Positions 36,149 through 45,640 are shown, counted from the stretch's first letter. The stretch: 64,000 nt of DNA from UBA5109 sp965661005 (GCA_965661005.1 CBFICB010000002.1:62001-126000), one strand, 5' to 3'. Translations and numbers: made by a program. The notes: generated from the letters alone by a model not told the origin.

Positions 36149-37228
36149 ATGTCTTTTGAACGAAAAAATATTCGTGAAATGGTGGGATACATTCCTGGTG
36201 AACAACCGCAATCCAGTGACGTCATAAAATTAAATACCAACGAGAACCCTTTCCCGCCCAGCCCAGCTGTTCAAAAAGCGCTCTCTTCTATTCAAACCGA
36301 TAGCTTAAGATGTTACCCACAACCTACGGCCCTTAACTTGCGCAATGCTATAGCAACACACCACAGCATTGAAAAGGAAAATATTATTGTCACCAATGGT
36401 GGTGATGAACTTTTACGCCTGGCGATAAATACCTTTGTTGAAACAGATGAAGCAATTGCAGTAGCAGAGCCCACTTATACCTTATATGAAGTCTTGGCTC
36501 AGGCACACGGTTGTAGATATATACGCTTCAATTTAAATAAAGACTGGTCTTTACCCGATGATTTCGCAAATCAATTAAATAGCTCAAATATAAAGCTCTG
36601 CTTCTTGCCTAACCCCAATGCCCCTTCAGGCACATTACTAAGTGTTGATGAATTAGCGTCTATCGCAAATGAATTTAAAGGGCTGCTAGTAATCGATGAA
36701 GCCTATGTGGATTTTATTGACCCTGAGCTTGGTCACGACTGCGTGGATCTGATTAAGCAATTTGATAATGTTTTACTATTACGAACTTTCAGCAAAGGGT
36801 ATTCCCTGGCGGGACTACGCATTGCCTATGGTATTGCTGATGTATCAATAATTAACCCTATGCAAGCAAAAACCAAGGATAGCTATAATACCGATTACAT
36901 CGCCCAAAAGCTGGCTCAAGCATCACTGGAAGACCAGGCATATGCAAAAAAATCTTGGGACTTTGTACGAACACAAAGAGCGATGCTTAAAACAGCCCTG
37001 GACGAGCTAGGACTTAGCAGTGTCGATAGCCAAAGTAATTTTTTACTGGTAAGCGTTCCTGAATTCATCAATGCTGAAAAACTCTACAATAAGCTCAAGC
37101 AGCGCGGCATTTTGGTTAGACACTTCAAGCATGAAGGTCAAGAAAACTTCCTAAGGATAACTGTCGGTAGCGCTGAAGAGAATCAGCTTTTGTTATCAAG
37201 CTTGAAGCAATTAATACCTAAGAATTAA
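36149..37228 (+). CDS. hisC: Histidinol-phosphate aminotransferase
   Basis: A PLP-dependent class I/II aminotransferase of histidine synthesis (359 residues, normal). It has KLNTNENPFPPSP near the start, VTNGGDELL, LPNPNAPSGT, VIDEAYVDF, and the Schiff-base lysine in RTFSKGYSLAGLRIAYG. It is not part of a his operon here; scattered single hisC copies are common and some act on aromatic amino acids. Confidence 0.92.
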   Translation: MSFERKNIREMVGYIPGEQPQSSDVIKLNTNENPFPPSPAVQKALSSIQTDSLRCYPQPTALNLRNAIATHHSIEKENIIVTNGGDELLRLAINTFVETDEAIAVAEPTYTLYEVLAQAHGCRYIRFNLNKDWSLPDDFANQLNSSNIKLCFLPNPNAPSGTLLSVDELASIANEFKGLLVIDEAYVDFIDPELGHDCVDLIKQFDNVLLLRTFSKGYSLAGLRIAYGIADVSIINPMQAKTKDSYNTDYIAQKLAQASLEDQAYAKKSWDFVRTQRAMLKTALDELGLSSVDSQSNFLLVSVPEFINAEKLYNKLKQRGILVRHFKHEGQENFLRITVGSAEENQLLLSSLKQLIPKN

Positions 37229-37236
37229 CTATCCCC

Positions 37237-37521
37237 TTGGCTAAAAAGAAAGCAAAATTCAGCAAGAAAACTCGAAATACCATCTCAGGACTGATGGTAG
37301 GTCTTGCATCCATTTTTGCAGTCAGCACTTATATGGACATCCCTCGAGAAGAACTCAGTAGCTTTTTAGTCTCAACTTTATTGTTCTTTTTAGTCATCTT
37401 GGTCTTGGCCATTTTAAGCATCACTGTCTTAAAATTTTTAATTAAGATTATAAAAAAATTTAGCGCCAGAGCTGAGGACTCGGATCAGGCTAATTTGGAT
37501 CAAACCAAGGATAAGGAATAA
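37237..37521 (+). CDS. Small two-helix membrane protein
   Basis: A 94-residue protein, probably from a TTG start, following hisC by 8 bases. A basic N-terminus (MAKKKAKFSKKTR) precedes two hydrophobic helices (about 17-32 and 43-70), and an acidic tail ends it. I do not recognise the family. Its 3' end overlaps rimI by 22 bases, convergently. Confidence that it is a real gene is moderate. Confidence 0.5.
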   Translation: MAKKKAKFSKKTRNTISGLMVGLASIFAVSTYMDIPREELSSFLVSTLLFFLVILVLAILSITVLKFLIKIIKKFSARAEDSDQANLDQTKDKE

Positions 37522-37958
37522 AGTCTGGCATCCTCCCTGCCTTTACCCTTTGGGTAATAATCCTTTCTGGCTCCATCAAGCTGAAAACCAATATTTTCAT
37601 ATAGCTTAATTGCTGCTGCATTAGATGCACGAACTTCTAGCAGTAAAGAATGTTGATTTTGATTTTTTAAAAATTTAATTAATTGCTTTATAAAATATGA
37701 TCCTAAGCCCTTCCCCTGTTCCTTTTTATCAACCACTAAATTCAAGAGATGACTTTCATCGAGCACCGTATGAATGACGGCATAAGCAAGCACATCGTTT
37801 CGGCTTAATGAATAGAGCACAAAGGATTGATCGTTGACCGACCGGAATGAGCCTTCAATATTCTCAGGGCTCCAGGCAAAATCACTGGCGTTTTGAACTA
37901 ATTCGACTACTTCATTTAGCTCAGTTTCTTGCATCAATCGGCAAATATAGTCAGCCAT
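37500..37958 (-). CDS. rimI: Ribosomal protein S18-alanine N-acetyltransferase
   Basis: A GNAT enzyme acetylating the N-terminus of ribosomal protein S18. The 152-residue protein has the acetyl-CoA motif EQGKGLGSYF (Q-x-x-G-x-G type) and the LLEVRASNAAAIKLYENIGFQ block characteristic of RimI. It lies 22 bases after a HolD-like gene, the same pairing as holD-rimI in E. coli. Confidence 0.92.
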   Translation of the reverse strand: MADYICRLMQETELNEVVELVQNASDFAWSPENIEGSFRSVNDQSFVLYSLSRNDVLAYAVIHTVLDESHLLNLVVDKKEQGKGLGSYFIKQLIKFLKNQNQHSLLLEVRASNAAAIKLYENIGFQLDGARKDYYPKGKGREDARLYSLSLV

Positions 37959-37980
37959 AATTAAAAATAACCCAGCTAAG

Positions 37981-38766
37981 CTATAGCTTCGTTTTTAATT
38001 GTAGCCAGACTTCTCGCTTGAATTTCGGCATTTTTAACATTTCATCCAGGCTTCTGCATACAGTGAGCTCATGTTTATCACTTGCCTCAACAAATTGAGC
38101 TATTTTTTCTCCCATCAAAATTAACCTGGTAAAGGAATGTTTTGTTTTTAACTGTTCCAAGTAAGCACCCAGTGACGCTTTGGCAGCCTGCCCATCTTTC
38201 TCCATATGAGATGCTTCACTGAAAGGCCAAAGGAAAGGTTTAATATCTGAATTTAGGCTGACTGGGCCCTGATATAAGGCATTAAAAATATTGCTAAATA
38301 GTTGTTGCTGTACCGCACTCAATGAATTGCTGGCCTGCATATAAGGACGTGAAATTAATACCAGTGTGTCTGTATTGACATAAATGATGGCAAGCTGAAA
38401 CCTCACTTCCTCAATTGCAGTATTTGTTTCGGGCTTTTCTACTTTTTCTTCTTTTTCTTCCTTTTCTCCCTTTTCTTCTTTTACTACTTTTACTACTTTT
38501 TCTACTTTTTCTACTTCCGTTAATGTTTTCGTTATTGCTGCATGATCTTCTTTAGGTCTGGAAGTCGATGCTGGCTGGCTTTCTATTGCTTGTTTAAATT
38601 CAATATTAATCTTTGGCTCATCACTTAGCTTTTCACTTGTATCTTCACTTAGCTTTTCAGGCCATTCACATTGCTTTGAGCTTTTAGCCGCAGGCAGGAC
38701 ATATCGTGGAAAATACGACTGTATTCCCATGCTACTGAGATATTCTTGTCTAGTAATTTCGTCCAT
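37981..38766 (-). CDS. holD: DNA polymerase III psi subunit-like protein (HolD)
   Basis: A 261-residue protein with the HolD layout. The N-terminal YLSSMGIQSYFPRYVLPAAK peptide is the type that contacts chi/SSB, and the C-terminal half ends in a REVWLQLK segment. The two are joined by a charged linker of E-K-V/E repeats (about 105-135). Its place directly upstream of rimI supports the assignment. The linker DNA (38440-38520) is a run of TTTTCTACT-type units, prone to slippage. The real psi is about 130 residues in E. coli, so this is much longer; identity moderately sure. Confidence 0.65.
   Translation of the reverse strand: MDEITRQEYLSSMGIQSYFPRYVLPAAKSSKQCEWPEKLSEDTSEKLSDEPKINIEFKQAIESQPASTSRPKEDHAAITKTLTEVEKVEKVVKVVKEEKGEKEEKEEKVEKPETNTAIEEVRFQLAIIYVNTDTLVLISRPYMQASNSLSAVQQQLFSNIFNALYQGPVSLNSDIKPFLWPFSEASHMEKDGQAAKASLGAYLEQLKTKHSFTRLILMGEKIAQFVEASDKHELTVCRSLDEMLKMPKFKREVWLQLKTKL
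38440..38520 (-). repeat. TTTTTCTAC-type imperfect repeats inside holD
   Basis: A pyrimidine-rich run on the plus strand made of 6-9-base units such as CTTTTTCTTC and TACTTTTTC. On the coding strand it encodes the E-K-V/E-rich linker. Copy-number change would alter linker length, usually in steps that keep frame. Confidence 0.7.
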
Positions 38767-38867
38767 AATCCATCATTCTTTAACTTAATAGAGCCTTATT
38801 TGTTTTTAGTTTCTTTTCATCGCCATAATGCCTTAAGCAATTATGTACGACAAGCAAGATCCTTTCT

Positions 38868-39956
38868 ATGAATAGAAAAATAATTCATTGTGATTGTGAC
38901 TGCTTTTTTGCAGCGATTGAGATCCGTGATGACACGGGCCTAGCAGGCTTGCCGGTAGCTGTTGGAGGAGACCCTGGTAAACGTGGTGTGATTGCAACCT
39001 GTAATTATGAAGCTCGAAAATTTGGCATTCATTCGGCTATGGCTTCAGCTAGCGCCCGCCGTCTCTGTCCTGATTTAATCATTATTCCTCCCAGCAAGAA
39101 CAAGTATAGTGAGGCCTCCAAGCAGATGCATAAAATATTCAAGGACTACACATCATTAATTGAGCCCTTGTCACTGGATGAGGCCTTTCTTGATGTAAGC
39201 AACAGCAAAAAGTGTAAAGGTAGTGCCACCCTTATAGCCGCTGAAATTAGGCAAAGGGTGCGAGAAGAAATGAATATTACTTTGTCGGCGGGTATTGCTC
39301 CCAATAAATTTCTGGCCAAGGTTGCCAGTGACTGGAACAAGCCCGATGGGCAATACGTTATAACCCCTGATAAGGTCAATGATTTTGTCGTCAGTCTAAA
39401 TGTTAGAAAGATATTTGGTGTCGGCAAGGTAACAGCAACTAAAATGCAAAACCTAGGTATTGAAACCTGCCAGGATTTACAAGCTTACTCACAAGCAGAG
39501 CTGCTAACTTTATTTGGTAGTTTCGGGGAGCGCTTATACACTTTATGTCGTGGAATTGATGAGCGTCCTGTTGTAACTGAGCACCCTAGAAAATCGATTA
39601 GCGTTGAACTTACCTACAATCAGGATTTAGCAGATCTCAAACACTGTATCGCAGAATTACCAGATTTGTTGGATAAACTTGAACAGCGAATTCATCGATC
39701 TAATCGCCAAGTCAGCATTGGCAAATTATTTGTTAAACTTAAATTTAATGACTTTATTACGACAACAGTAGAACAAGTTAGTCAGGAAGTGGATTTGCAA
39801 CTATTAAAAAACCTTTGCCAAACTGGCTATGAACGCGGAAATAAACCCGTACGCCTTCTAGGCGTCGGTATTCGTCTCAAGGAGGCTCTAGACTTTCATC
39901 AGCTTCCTTTAAATTTTGAACCCCTGGCCTCAATTACAAAAGACAAGCTAAACTGA
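38868..39956 (+). CDS. dinB: DNA polymerase IV (Y-family)
   Basis: A translesion polymerase. The 362-residue protein has the catalytic N-terminal motif IIHCDCDCFFAAIE (the palm Asp pair region; cysteines between are unusual but tolerated), then PLSLDEAFLDVS with the second Asp-Glu, FGVGKVTATKMQNLGI (HhH) and the little-finger domain. The C-terminus lacks an evident beta-clamp-binding QLVLGL. No clear LexA box upstream. Confidence 0.94.
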   Translation: MNRKIIHCDCDCFFAAIEIRDDTGLAGLPVAVGGDPGKRGVIATCNYEARKFGIHSAMASASARRLCPDLIIIPPSKNKYSEASKQMHKIFKDYTSLIEPLSLDEAFLDVSNSKKCKGSATLIAAEIRQRVREEMNITLSAGIAPNKFLAKVASDWNKPDGQYVITPDKVNDFVVSLNVRKIFGVGKVTATKMQNLGIETCQDLQAYSQAELLTLFGSFGERLYTLCRGIDERPVVTEHPRKSISVELTYNQDLADLKHCIAELPDLLDKLEQRIHRSNRQVSIGKLFVKLKFNDFITTTVEQVSQEVDLQLLKNLCQTGYERGNKPVRLLGVGIRLKEALDFHQLPLNFEPLASITKDKLN

Positions 39957-39957
39957 T

Positions 39958-40461
39958 ATGCCTCGATATCGTCCGCCCTCAGCTCCTGTTTCTAACTACA
40001 TCACGCCAGAGGGTGAACGCGCCTTAAGTGAAGAACTTGAGTATCTGTGGCGCAAAGAGCGACCAGTAGTAACCCAGCAAGTTTCAGATGCAGCTGCTCT
40101 TGGTGACCGGTCTGAAAATGCAGAATATATATATGGCAAAAAACGTTTGCGCGAAATCGACCGCAGAGTACGTTATTTAAGAAAGCGCTTGGAACAGCTC
40201 ACCATAGTTGACCAACTCCCCGGCAACCGGGAAAAAGTTTATTTTGGGGCTTGGGTTGGATTAATAGATGAGCAGGATCAAGTACTGAAAATTCGCCTGG
40301 TAGGCCCAGATGAGATAGACCCTAGCCGGAACTATATCAGTATCGATTCACCACTTGGCAAGGCAATTTTAGGAAAGCAGCTTGATGATGAGATCAAATT
40401 CGATAGCCCTTCAGGGACTAAAACATATTGTATAGATAACATTGAATACCAAAAAACCTGA
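39958..40461 (+). CDS. greB: Transcription elongation factor GreB
   Basis: Stimulates cleavage of backtracked RNA in RNA polymerase. The 167-residue protein has the N-terminal coiled-coil hairpin (SEELEYLWRKERPVVTQQVSDAAALGDRSENAEYIYGKKRLREIDRR) with the acidic tip, and the C-terminal FKBP-like domain (DSPLGKAILGKQLDDEIKF). The ATG lies one base after the dinB stop, and the 3' end overlaps the GlxA-like gene. Confidence 0.94.
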   Translation: MPRYRPPSAPVSNYITPEGERALSEELEYLWRKERPVVTQQVSDAAALGDRSENAEYIYGKKRLREIDRRVRYLRKRLEQLTIVDQLPGNREKVYFGAWVGLIDEQDQVLKIRLVGPDEIDPSRNYISIDSPLGKAILGKQLDDEIKFDSPSGTKTYCIDNIEYQKT

Positions 40462-41464
40462 CAACAAGAATGAATCAATCTGCGTAACTCTGGTCGGCTA
40501 TAAAAAAGTCCTCGGAACCAGCATAACTATACCTATGGAGATGTTAAATGCGGCTGATTTAATTGCCAGAATTAACCATCCTAAAACCAGCAAATTAAAG
40601 CTTGAAGTCGTCAGCCTGGATAGCACCAATATCCAACTCAATGCAGGTCTAGAAATTCTGTGTAAAAATTCACTAAAGGATATCACTAGATCAGATATTA
40701 TAATTTTACCAGCTATGTGGGGGAACCCGCGTGGAGTGGTTAAGAAATATCCTGAGTTTCTAGAGTGGCTCCGTAAAGCAGCACTGGAAGACCCTTTGAT
40801 TTGCGCAGTAGGCACCGGATCCTATTTCTTGGCAGAAGCCGGCTTACTGGAGCACAAGACTGCCACTACTCACTGGTATTATTTCAATCAGTTTGAAAAT
40901 ACTTATCCTAACGTAGAGCTTAAAAGAGAACGTTTCATCACTAAATCCGGCAATATTTACTGCACCGGGAGTGTTAATTCGGTACGTGATGTAATGCTGC
41001 ATATCATCGAGCAGCATTATGGTGAACATGTCGCCAATCAGGTTTCTAGTCATTTCACACATGAACTTAAGTTGTCATATGCATCAAGTTTTTTAAATAT
41101 TGCTGGCCATAATTTCCATGATGATGAGGCCGTTATCGATATTCAGGAATGGATGCATAAGCACTTTAATGAAGACATCAATATGCAAGAGATAAGTAAA
41201 ACATTTGAACTAAGTCAGCGCTCTTTGAATAGACGCTTCAAACTGGCTACTGGCTTGTCTCCTGTACAGTATTTACAGGAAATTCGACTGGAAAAGGCAA
41301 AGGAACTGCTTAAGACCAGTAATTTGGCTATTGCTGAAGTCGCCTACAATGTGGGCTACCCTGATAGTGCGTATTTTTCAGTCTTGTTTAAACGCATTGT
41401 TTCCCTCTCACCAAGCGAATACCGTCGCCTGGTAAGAAAGAAAATCTTCAAATTAGATTTATAA
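40442..41464 (+). CDS. GlxA-family AraC-type regulator with DJ-1/PfpI-like domain
   Basis: A 340-residue transcription regulator. The N-terminal half is a DJ-1/PfpI-like domain (SDIIILPAMWGNPRG, LICAVGTGSYFLAEAGLLEHKTATTHW). The C-terminal half holds the AraC double HTH (MQEISKTFELSQRSLNRRFKLATGLSPVQYLQEIRLEKAKELL). The frame begins at a TTG overlapping greB by 20 bases, and the true start is uncertain. Cys in the PfpI-like site is replaced (AVGTGSY), so it is likely a ligand sensor rather than an enzyme. Target unknown. Confidence 0.88.
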   Translation: MNTKKPDNKNESICVTLVGYKKVLGTSITIPMEMLNAADLIARINHPKTSKLKLEVVSLDSTNIQLNAGLEILCKNSLKDITRSDIIILPAMWGNPRGVVKKYPEFLEWLRKAALEDPLICAVGTGSYFLAEAGLLEHKTATTHWYYFNQFENTYPNVELKRERFITKSGNIYCTGSVNSVRDVMLHIIEQHYGEHVANQVSSHFTHELKLSYASSFLNIAGHNFHDDEAVIDIQEWMHKHFNEDINMQEISKTFELSQRSLNRRFKLATGLSPVQYLQEIRLEKAKELLKTSNLAIAEVAYNVGYPDSAYFSVLFKRIVSLSPSEYRRLVRKKIFKLDL

Positions 41465-41845
41465 TTCAGGCTCTTCAGAAACAACTAATGTTTCCAGTGG
41501 TTTTGGTGTGGCGCGATCCTGATGCCTTTTCTTTTCATAAATACTTTTTATTTGACGTTCCAGCGCATTAAAAGCATCACGAATTGCGATATAAATATCT
41601 TCATGTTCATGCTTATCATGTTGATCATGATTGACCAAGATGTCGTGATTTGGAATGACGGCTTCAACGCCTACGTGGAAAACTTTACCTTTGTGATGGT
41701 GATTATGAGGGGATTCGAGTGTAACTCGTAAACTTTGAATTTGATCTGTGAAACGCTCTAATTTCTCTAGTCTTTTTTGAACTGCTTCCGTAACAGCTTG
41801 GGATTGATCTATACCTCGGAATACAACTTGAGTATCACTTACCAT
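41459..41845 (-). CDS. HPF/RaiA-family ribosome-associated factor
   Basis: A 128-residue ribosome-binding protein of the hibernation-factor family. It has VFRGIDQSQAVTEAVQKRLEKLERF, a histidine-rich middle (SPHNHHHKGKVFHVGVEA), and IYIAIRDAFNALERQIK. These factors dimerise or silence ribosomes in stationary phase. The C-terminal long-HPF extension is absent. It overlaps the GlxA-like gene by six bases, convergently. Confidence 0.85.
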   Translation of the reverse strand: MVSDTQVVFRGIDQSQAVTEAVQKRLEKLERFTDQIQSLRVTLESPHNHHHKGKVFHVGVEAVIPNHDILVNHDQHDKHEHEDIYIAIRDAFNALERQIKSIYEKKRHQDRATPKPLETLVVSEEPEL

Positions 41846-42025
41846 AATTATAAGACTCCTTTGTTACTAAATAAGGGTTTAAACTTAAGAGGAAAAGGTT
41901 ATTGTGAAGAGACTCCCTATGTAATGTAAAAGAACTACCACCGATATTACTCTTCTGATTTAATCTGTCAAAGAAATTTGCTGCCTTTTTTGACCTGTAC
42001 TAAATTTAAAATTCAACTATATGAT

Positions 42026-42565
42026 TTAAATAGATTTTTTAGCCTTATGACGCCAATGCCAGGGTTCATACAGCAGCTGATGTTCATTTTCTCTGGGGTA
42101 AGACATAAAAAATGAATGGTCTGCAGCATGGCCTTGCAACCATGCAAACGCGGGAGTTGCCTCAAAGCTTTCTTCCAAGCAGTCTGAGCCAGGGCAGGTC
42201 AGATCTAAAGCCTGCCCTGTGTGATGCTCACTATAACCAGGGGCTGCATTAACCTTAAGAATGTCAGTAATACTAATGCCAGCATTCAATTTCTTTAGGA
42301 ATAAATTCTTTTGATATTCAACACTCCGATAGGCTGATACCAATTGTAATTCTACGCCATCTTGTAAAGCGGCTGACTGCATTGCCAGCCAAGCTCTGAG
42401 AGCTGTCTCGTGCATAAAGACTTCTCTATCAAAGATATCCAGGCCCACAGGACGGGGATCTGTACATTCATACTGTATAACAAGGTTACGATCCTTTGCG
42501 TAAGTAGCTGGAATGCCTAGTTCTTGATGAATGTCTGCTATCCTGGCTTCATATGTTTTAGACAT
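42026..42565 (-). CDS. VanY/LdcB-family D-alanyl-D-alanine carboxypeptidase-like protein
   Basis: A 179-residue zinc peptidase-like protein. Typical motifs are SAYRSVEYQ, SEHHTGQALDL (zinc His and Asp), and the C-terminal EPWHWRH with the last zinc histidine. Such enzymes trim D-Ala ends of peptidoglycan stem peptides. No signal peptide is visible, so export or a cytoplasmic recycling role is open. No neighbour explains it. Confidence 0.8.
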   Translation of the reverse strand: MSKTYEARIADIHQELGIPATYAKDRNLVIQYECTDPRPVGLDIFDREVFMHETALRAWLAMQSAALQDGVELQLVSAYRSVEYQKNLFLKKLNAGISITDILKVNAAPGYSEHHTGQALDLTCPGSDCLEESFEATPAFAWLQGHAADHSFFMSYPRENEHQLLYEPWHWRHKAKKSI

Positions 42566-43044
42566 AGATTTTCCTATGTATTGATATAAAATTTTTAGTC
42601 TAAATTTAAGGTTCTATCTACTACTATCTAAAATATTCAGTCAGCTTAGCATGAATATTTTGGTTAAAACTAATACCTGTTGCTTAGTGAATAAACCTAA
42701 ACTACATAACCCTAAATAGGTCGATAGTTTTATAAAATCTATTTAACTAATAATCCAATACTAAGAGCCAATCACATCCAGGCTACTGTATTTTTTAATT
42801 TTTATAGGAATCTACCCGCCATTGAAAGTAGCGGTTCAAACTCGAATAAAATCACATTTAAAGATAAGGTTATTTTAGTTAAGCGATCGAAATTTCAATC
42901 TCTTTTGGGCATCTCATAACTCATTAATTTTTTGGCCATATATTAATGTTAAGTGGCTATTTTATATAAACCATAATATCCTAAAACCCTTATGATCACG
43001 CTACAAGCCATTAATATTAGGGCTTCTTGATTGAAAGGGCTTAA
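42566..43044. other. 479-base AT-rich spacer upstream of fabY
   Basis: No gene, RNA or clear regulatory site recognised. It contains an ACCTAAACTACA-type sequence (42695-42717) that recurs approximately at 62158-62180. Confidence 0.5.
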
Positions 43045-44961
43045 ATGTCACATTTACCAGTCATAGTTGGCTTCGGCGGAATTAATTCTGCAGGCAGAGC
43101 GTCAAATCACTTCGCTTATCGTCGAATGATAATAGATAGTCTTGACCATGCTGATGCCGATGAAACCCTGATCAATCTGGCGGTATTGATGGGGCTTATC
43201 AAAAAAGCCAATGACAGTACAAACAAGTGGCTTGATATAACAGGCAGCCCAATTCTCTTAAATGAGTTTTTGACCTTTAATCGTGAATTCATACTAAACA
43301 GCACACTTATTCGTAAACTTGAAACGAATCTCTTTGATAATTCAATCCTTTTTCAAAGCAATAATGCTGTTTTATCGCCTCTTGAAGGCGAAACATTAAG
43401 CTTCACTTTGCCAACCCGTAAATTACCTGAACATATTCCTGCTAACTGGCACGTAACATCTTTAAGTGAAAAGTTAAGCAAAATTGACGTAAGCGGCAAT
43501 CTTGAAACCATGCTGCCTGATAGCTACAACGGATCAGTAAATTGTGCTGGTCAATTACCAACTGGATTTAACCCTGCAGAACTCTATCCTTCTCGCAACC
43601 ATCCCCGTAGTTTGCAGATGACTGTATACGGAGCATCTGACGCCATCCTGTCAATGGGTATTGACTGGAAAACCATCCAGACACATGTGAACCCTGATCA
43701 AATTGCCGTATATGCCGGTTCTGGAATGAGCCAACTTGATTACAATGGCAATGGCGGAATGTTACAGGCGCGTTTATTGGGTAAAAGAGTGACATCCAAG
43801 CAATTACCTCTTGGATTTGCCGAAATGCCAGCTGACTTTATCAATGCTTATATGCTGGGCAATATTGGAAAAACGGCTTGTAACCTTGGCGCTTGTGCAA
43901 CTTTTCATTACAACCTCAATCAAGCGATTCAAGATATTCGAAATGGCACACATCGTGTCGTAATTGTTGGCAATAGTGAAGCGCCATTAGTTCCTGAAAT
44001 ATTTGAAGGCTACAGTGCCATGGGCGCTCTGGCAGATGATGCAAAACTAAAAGCTTTAGACAAACTGGCAGAACCAAACTATCGTCGCGCTTGCCGGCCA
44101 TTTGCTGAAAATGTTGGCTTCACGCTAGCGGAATCTGCCCAATTTATTGTACTGTTTGATGATGAACTCGCGCTGGAATTAGGTGCTAATATTCACGGAG
44201 CAATCAATAATGTTTTTGTTAATGCGGATGGCCATAAAAAATCTATTGCAAGTCCCGGAATTGGCAATTATTTAACTGTTGCTAAAGCAGCCGCAGCCAC
44301 TAAAGCGGTGTTGGGAGAAAAATCTCTACGGCATAAAACATTTGTTCAGGCACATGGTACCGGCACGCCTCAAAACCGGATTACAGAGTCAGCAATTCTC
44401 GATGAAGTCGCTACTCATTTTAGTATTGAAAACTGGCCTGTGACGGCAATAAAGTCTTATCTTGGTCACTCGATTGCCAGTGCCGGGGCAGATCAACTCA
44501 ACACAACTTTGGGTATATGGAAATATGGCATTATTCCTGGCATCTTAACTAGCGGAGCTATTGCAAGCGATGTTCATCAAAAGAATTTGGACATCCTGCT
44601 TCAGCATAAACAAGTCGATCCACAAGAGTATGATGCTGCCATACTCAACGCCAAAGGTTTTGGCGGAAATAATGCGACAGCTTCAATACTTTCGCCTTTT
44701 GTAACGCAAAATATGCTCGCTCATAAACATGGCAAGAGGGCTATCACAGCCTATCGTACAAAAAATGAGTCGGTAACAGAAGCCGCTTCAGCATATGAAG
44801 CACTGACCAATAGTGAGCTAATTAAGCCTATTTATAAGTTTGATCATAAGGTCAAAGCTGACAGCGATATAAGCTTTACTGATAACGGCATAAGAATTGA
44901 TGGAGAAAGCATGGAAATAGATTTAAGTCTTTCCAATCCCTATGCAGATATGTGTGATTAA
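43045..44961 (+). CDS. fabY: FabY-type beta-ketoacyl-ACP synthase
   Basis: A 638-residue ketosynthase strongly resembling Pseudomonas aeruginosa FabY (about 634 residues), which starts fatty acid synthesis by condensing acetyl-CoA with malonyl-ACP in place of FabH. The N-terminus SHLPVIVGFGG, the catalytic C284 (LGACATFHYN), H437 (AHGTGTP) and H475 (GHSIASAGADQ), and the C-terminal KGFGGNN support an active enzyme. The length is normal for the family. Confidence 0.9.
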   Translation: MSHLPVIVGFGGINSAGRASNHFAYRRMIIDSLDHADADETLINLAVLMGLIKKANDSTNKWLDITGSPILLNEFLTFNREFILNSTLIRKLETNLFDNSILFQSNNAVLSPLEGETLSFTLPTRKLPEHIPANWHVTSLSEKLSKIDVSGNLETMLPDSYNGSVNCAGQLPTGFNPAELYPSRNHPRSLQMTVYGASDAILSMGIDWKTIQTHVNPDQIAVYAGSGMSQLDYNGNGGMLQARLLGKRVTSKQLPLGFAEMPADFINAYMLGNIGKTACNLGACATFHYNLNQAIQDIRNGTHRVVIVGNSEAPLVPEIFEGYSAMGALADDAKLKALDKLAEPNYRRACRPFAENVGFTLAESAQFIVLFDDELALELGANIHGAINNVFVNADGHKKSIASPGIGNYLTVAKAAAATKAVLGEKSLRHKTFVQAHGTGTPQNRITESAILDEVATHFSIENWPVTAIKSYLGHSIASAGADQLNTTLGIWKYGIIPGILTSGAIASDVHQKNLDILLQHKQVDPQEYDAAILNAKGFGGNNATASILSPFVTQNMLAHKHGKRAITAYRTKNESVTEAASAYEALTNSELIKPIYKFDHKVKADSDISFTDNGIRIDGESMEIDLSLSNPYADMCD

Positions 44962-44998
44962 TTTAACCAACTACTAAACCGACTAAAGAAGGTAACAA

Positions 44999-45613
44999 AT
45001 GATAAAGAAAGAAATTGATACTAGTGAAAATATTCATGAAATAATTGCAACTCGCTGGAGCGGTGTTTCTTATGACCCTGCTCGTACTGTAAGCGAGGAA
45101 AACCTCCTATCAATAATGGAAGCAGCGCGTTGGGCGCCTTCTTGCTTTGGCGATCAACCTTGGCGTTATATTGTTTGCAATAAAGCAGAAAACCCTGAAG
45201 CTTGGCAAAAACTGTACGACTGTTTGGCTGAAGGCAATCAAGCTTGGTGTGCAAATGTCCCGGTATTAATAGCCGCTTGTCATGACACCCAATTCGCTGA
45301 TGGGCCAAGCCCTTTTGCTGGTAAACCAAACTCTTTTGCTGCATACGACACTGGTGCCGCATCAGTTTCTTTATGCCTGCAAGCTAACCATCTTGGGCTT
45401 ATGACGCATCAGATGGGTGGTTTTTCAGCTGAGCTAGTAAGAGAAAAATTTGAAATACCTGAGCGCTACACCCCCGCAGCGGTCATTGCTATTGGCTATC
45501 AAACTACTGAAGCAAAGGTTCCTGAAGCATTCAAAGGCAGAGAGCTAAGTCCAAGAAAGAGGAATCCCTTGGGAGAAAATTTCTTTAATGGTAGCTGGGG
45601 TAAAGGCGTCTAG
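44999..45613 (+). CDS. Nitroreductase-family flavoprotein
   Basis: A 204-residue FMN-dependent NAD(P)H oxidoreductase-like protein. Motifs are TRWSGVSYDP, WAPSCFGDQPWRYI (FMN contact), FAAYDTGAASVSLCLQANHLGL and the final PRKRNPL. A family start ATG lies 38 bases after fabY. Physiological substrate unknown. It may share a transcript with fabY and is followed by a bidirectional terminator. Confidence 0.88.
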   Translation: MIKKEIDTSENIHEIIATRWSGVSYDPARTVSEENLLSIMEAARWAPSCFGDQPWRYIVCNKAENPEAWQKLYDCLAEGNQAWCANVPVLIAACHDTQFADGPSPFAGKPNSFAAYDTGAASVSLCLQANHLGLMTHQMGGFSAELVREKFEIPERYTPAAVIAIGYQTTEAKVPEAFKGRELSPRKRNPLGENFFNGSWGKGV

Positions 45614-45640
45614 GGCAAGAAGCTAAAACAATCAAAAAAA

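Noticed and set aside
38440..38520. CRISPR array
   Set aside because: The repeats are short, imperfect, contiguous and inside a coding frame, with no spacers or cas genes.
38767..38867. LexA box upstream of dinB
   Set aside because: No CTGT-N8-ACAG pattern seen in the gap.
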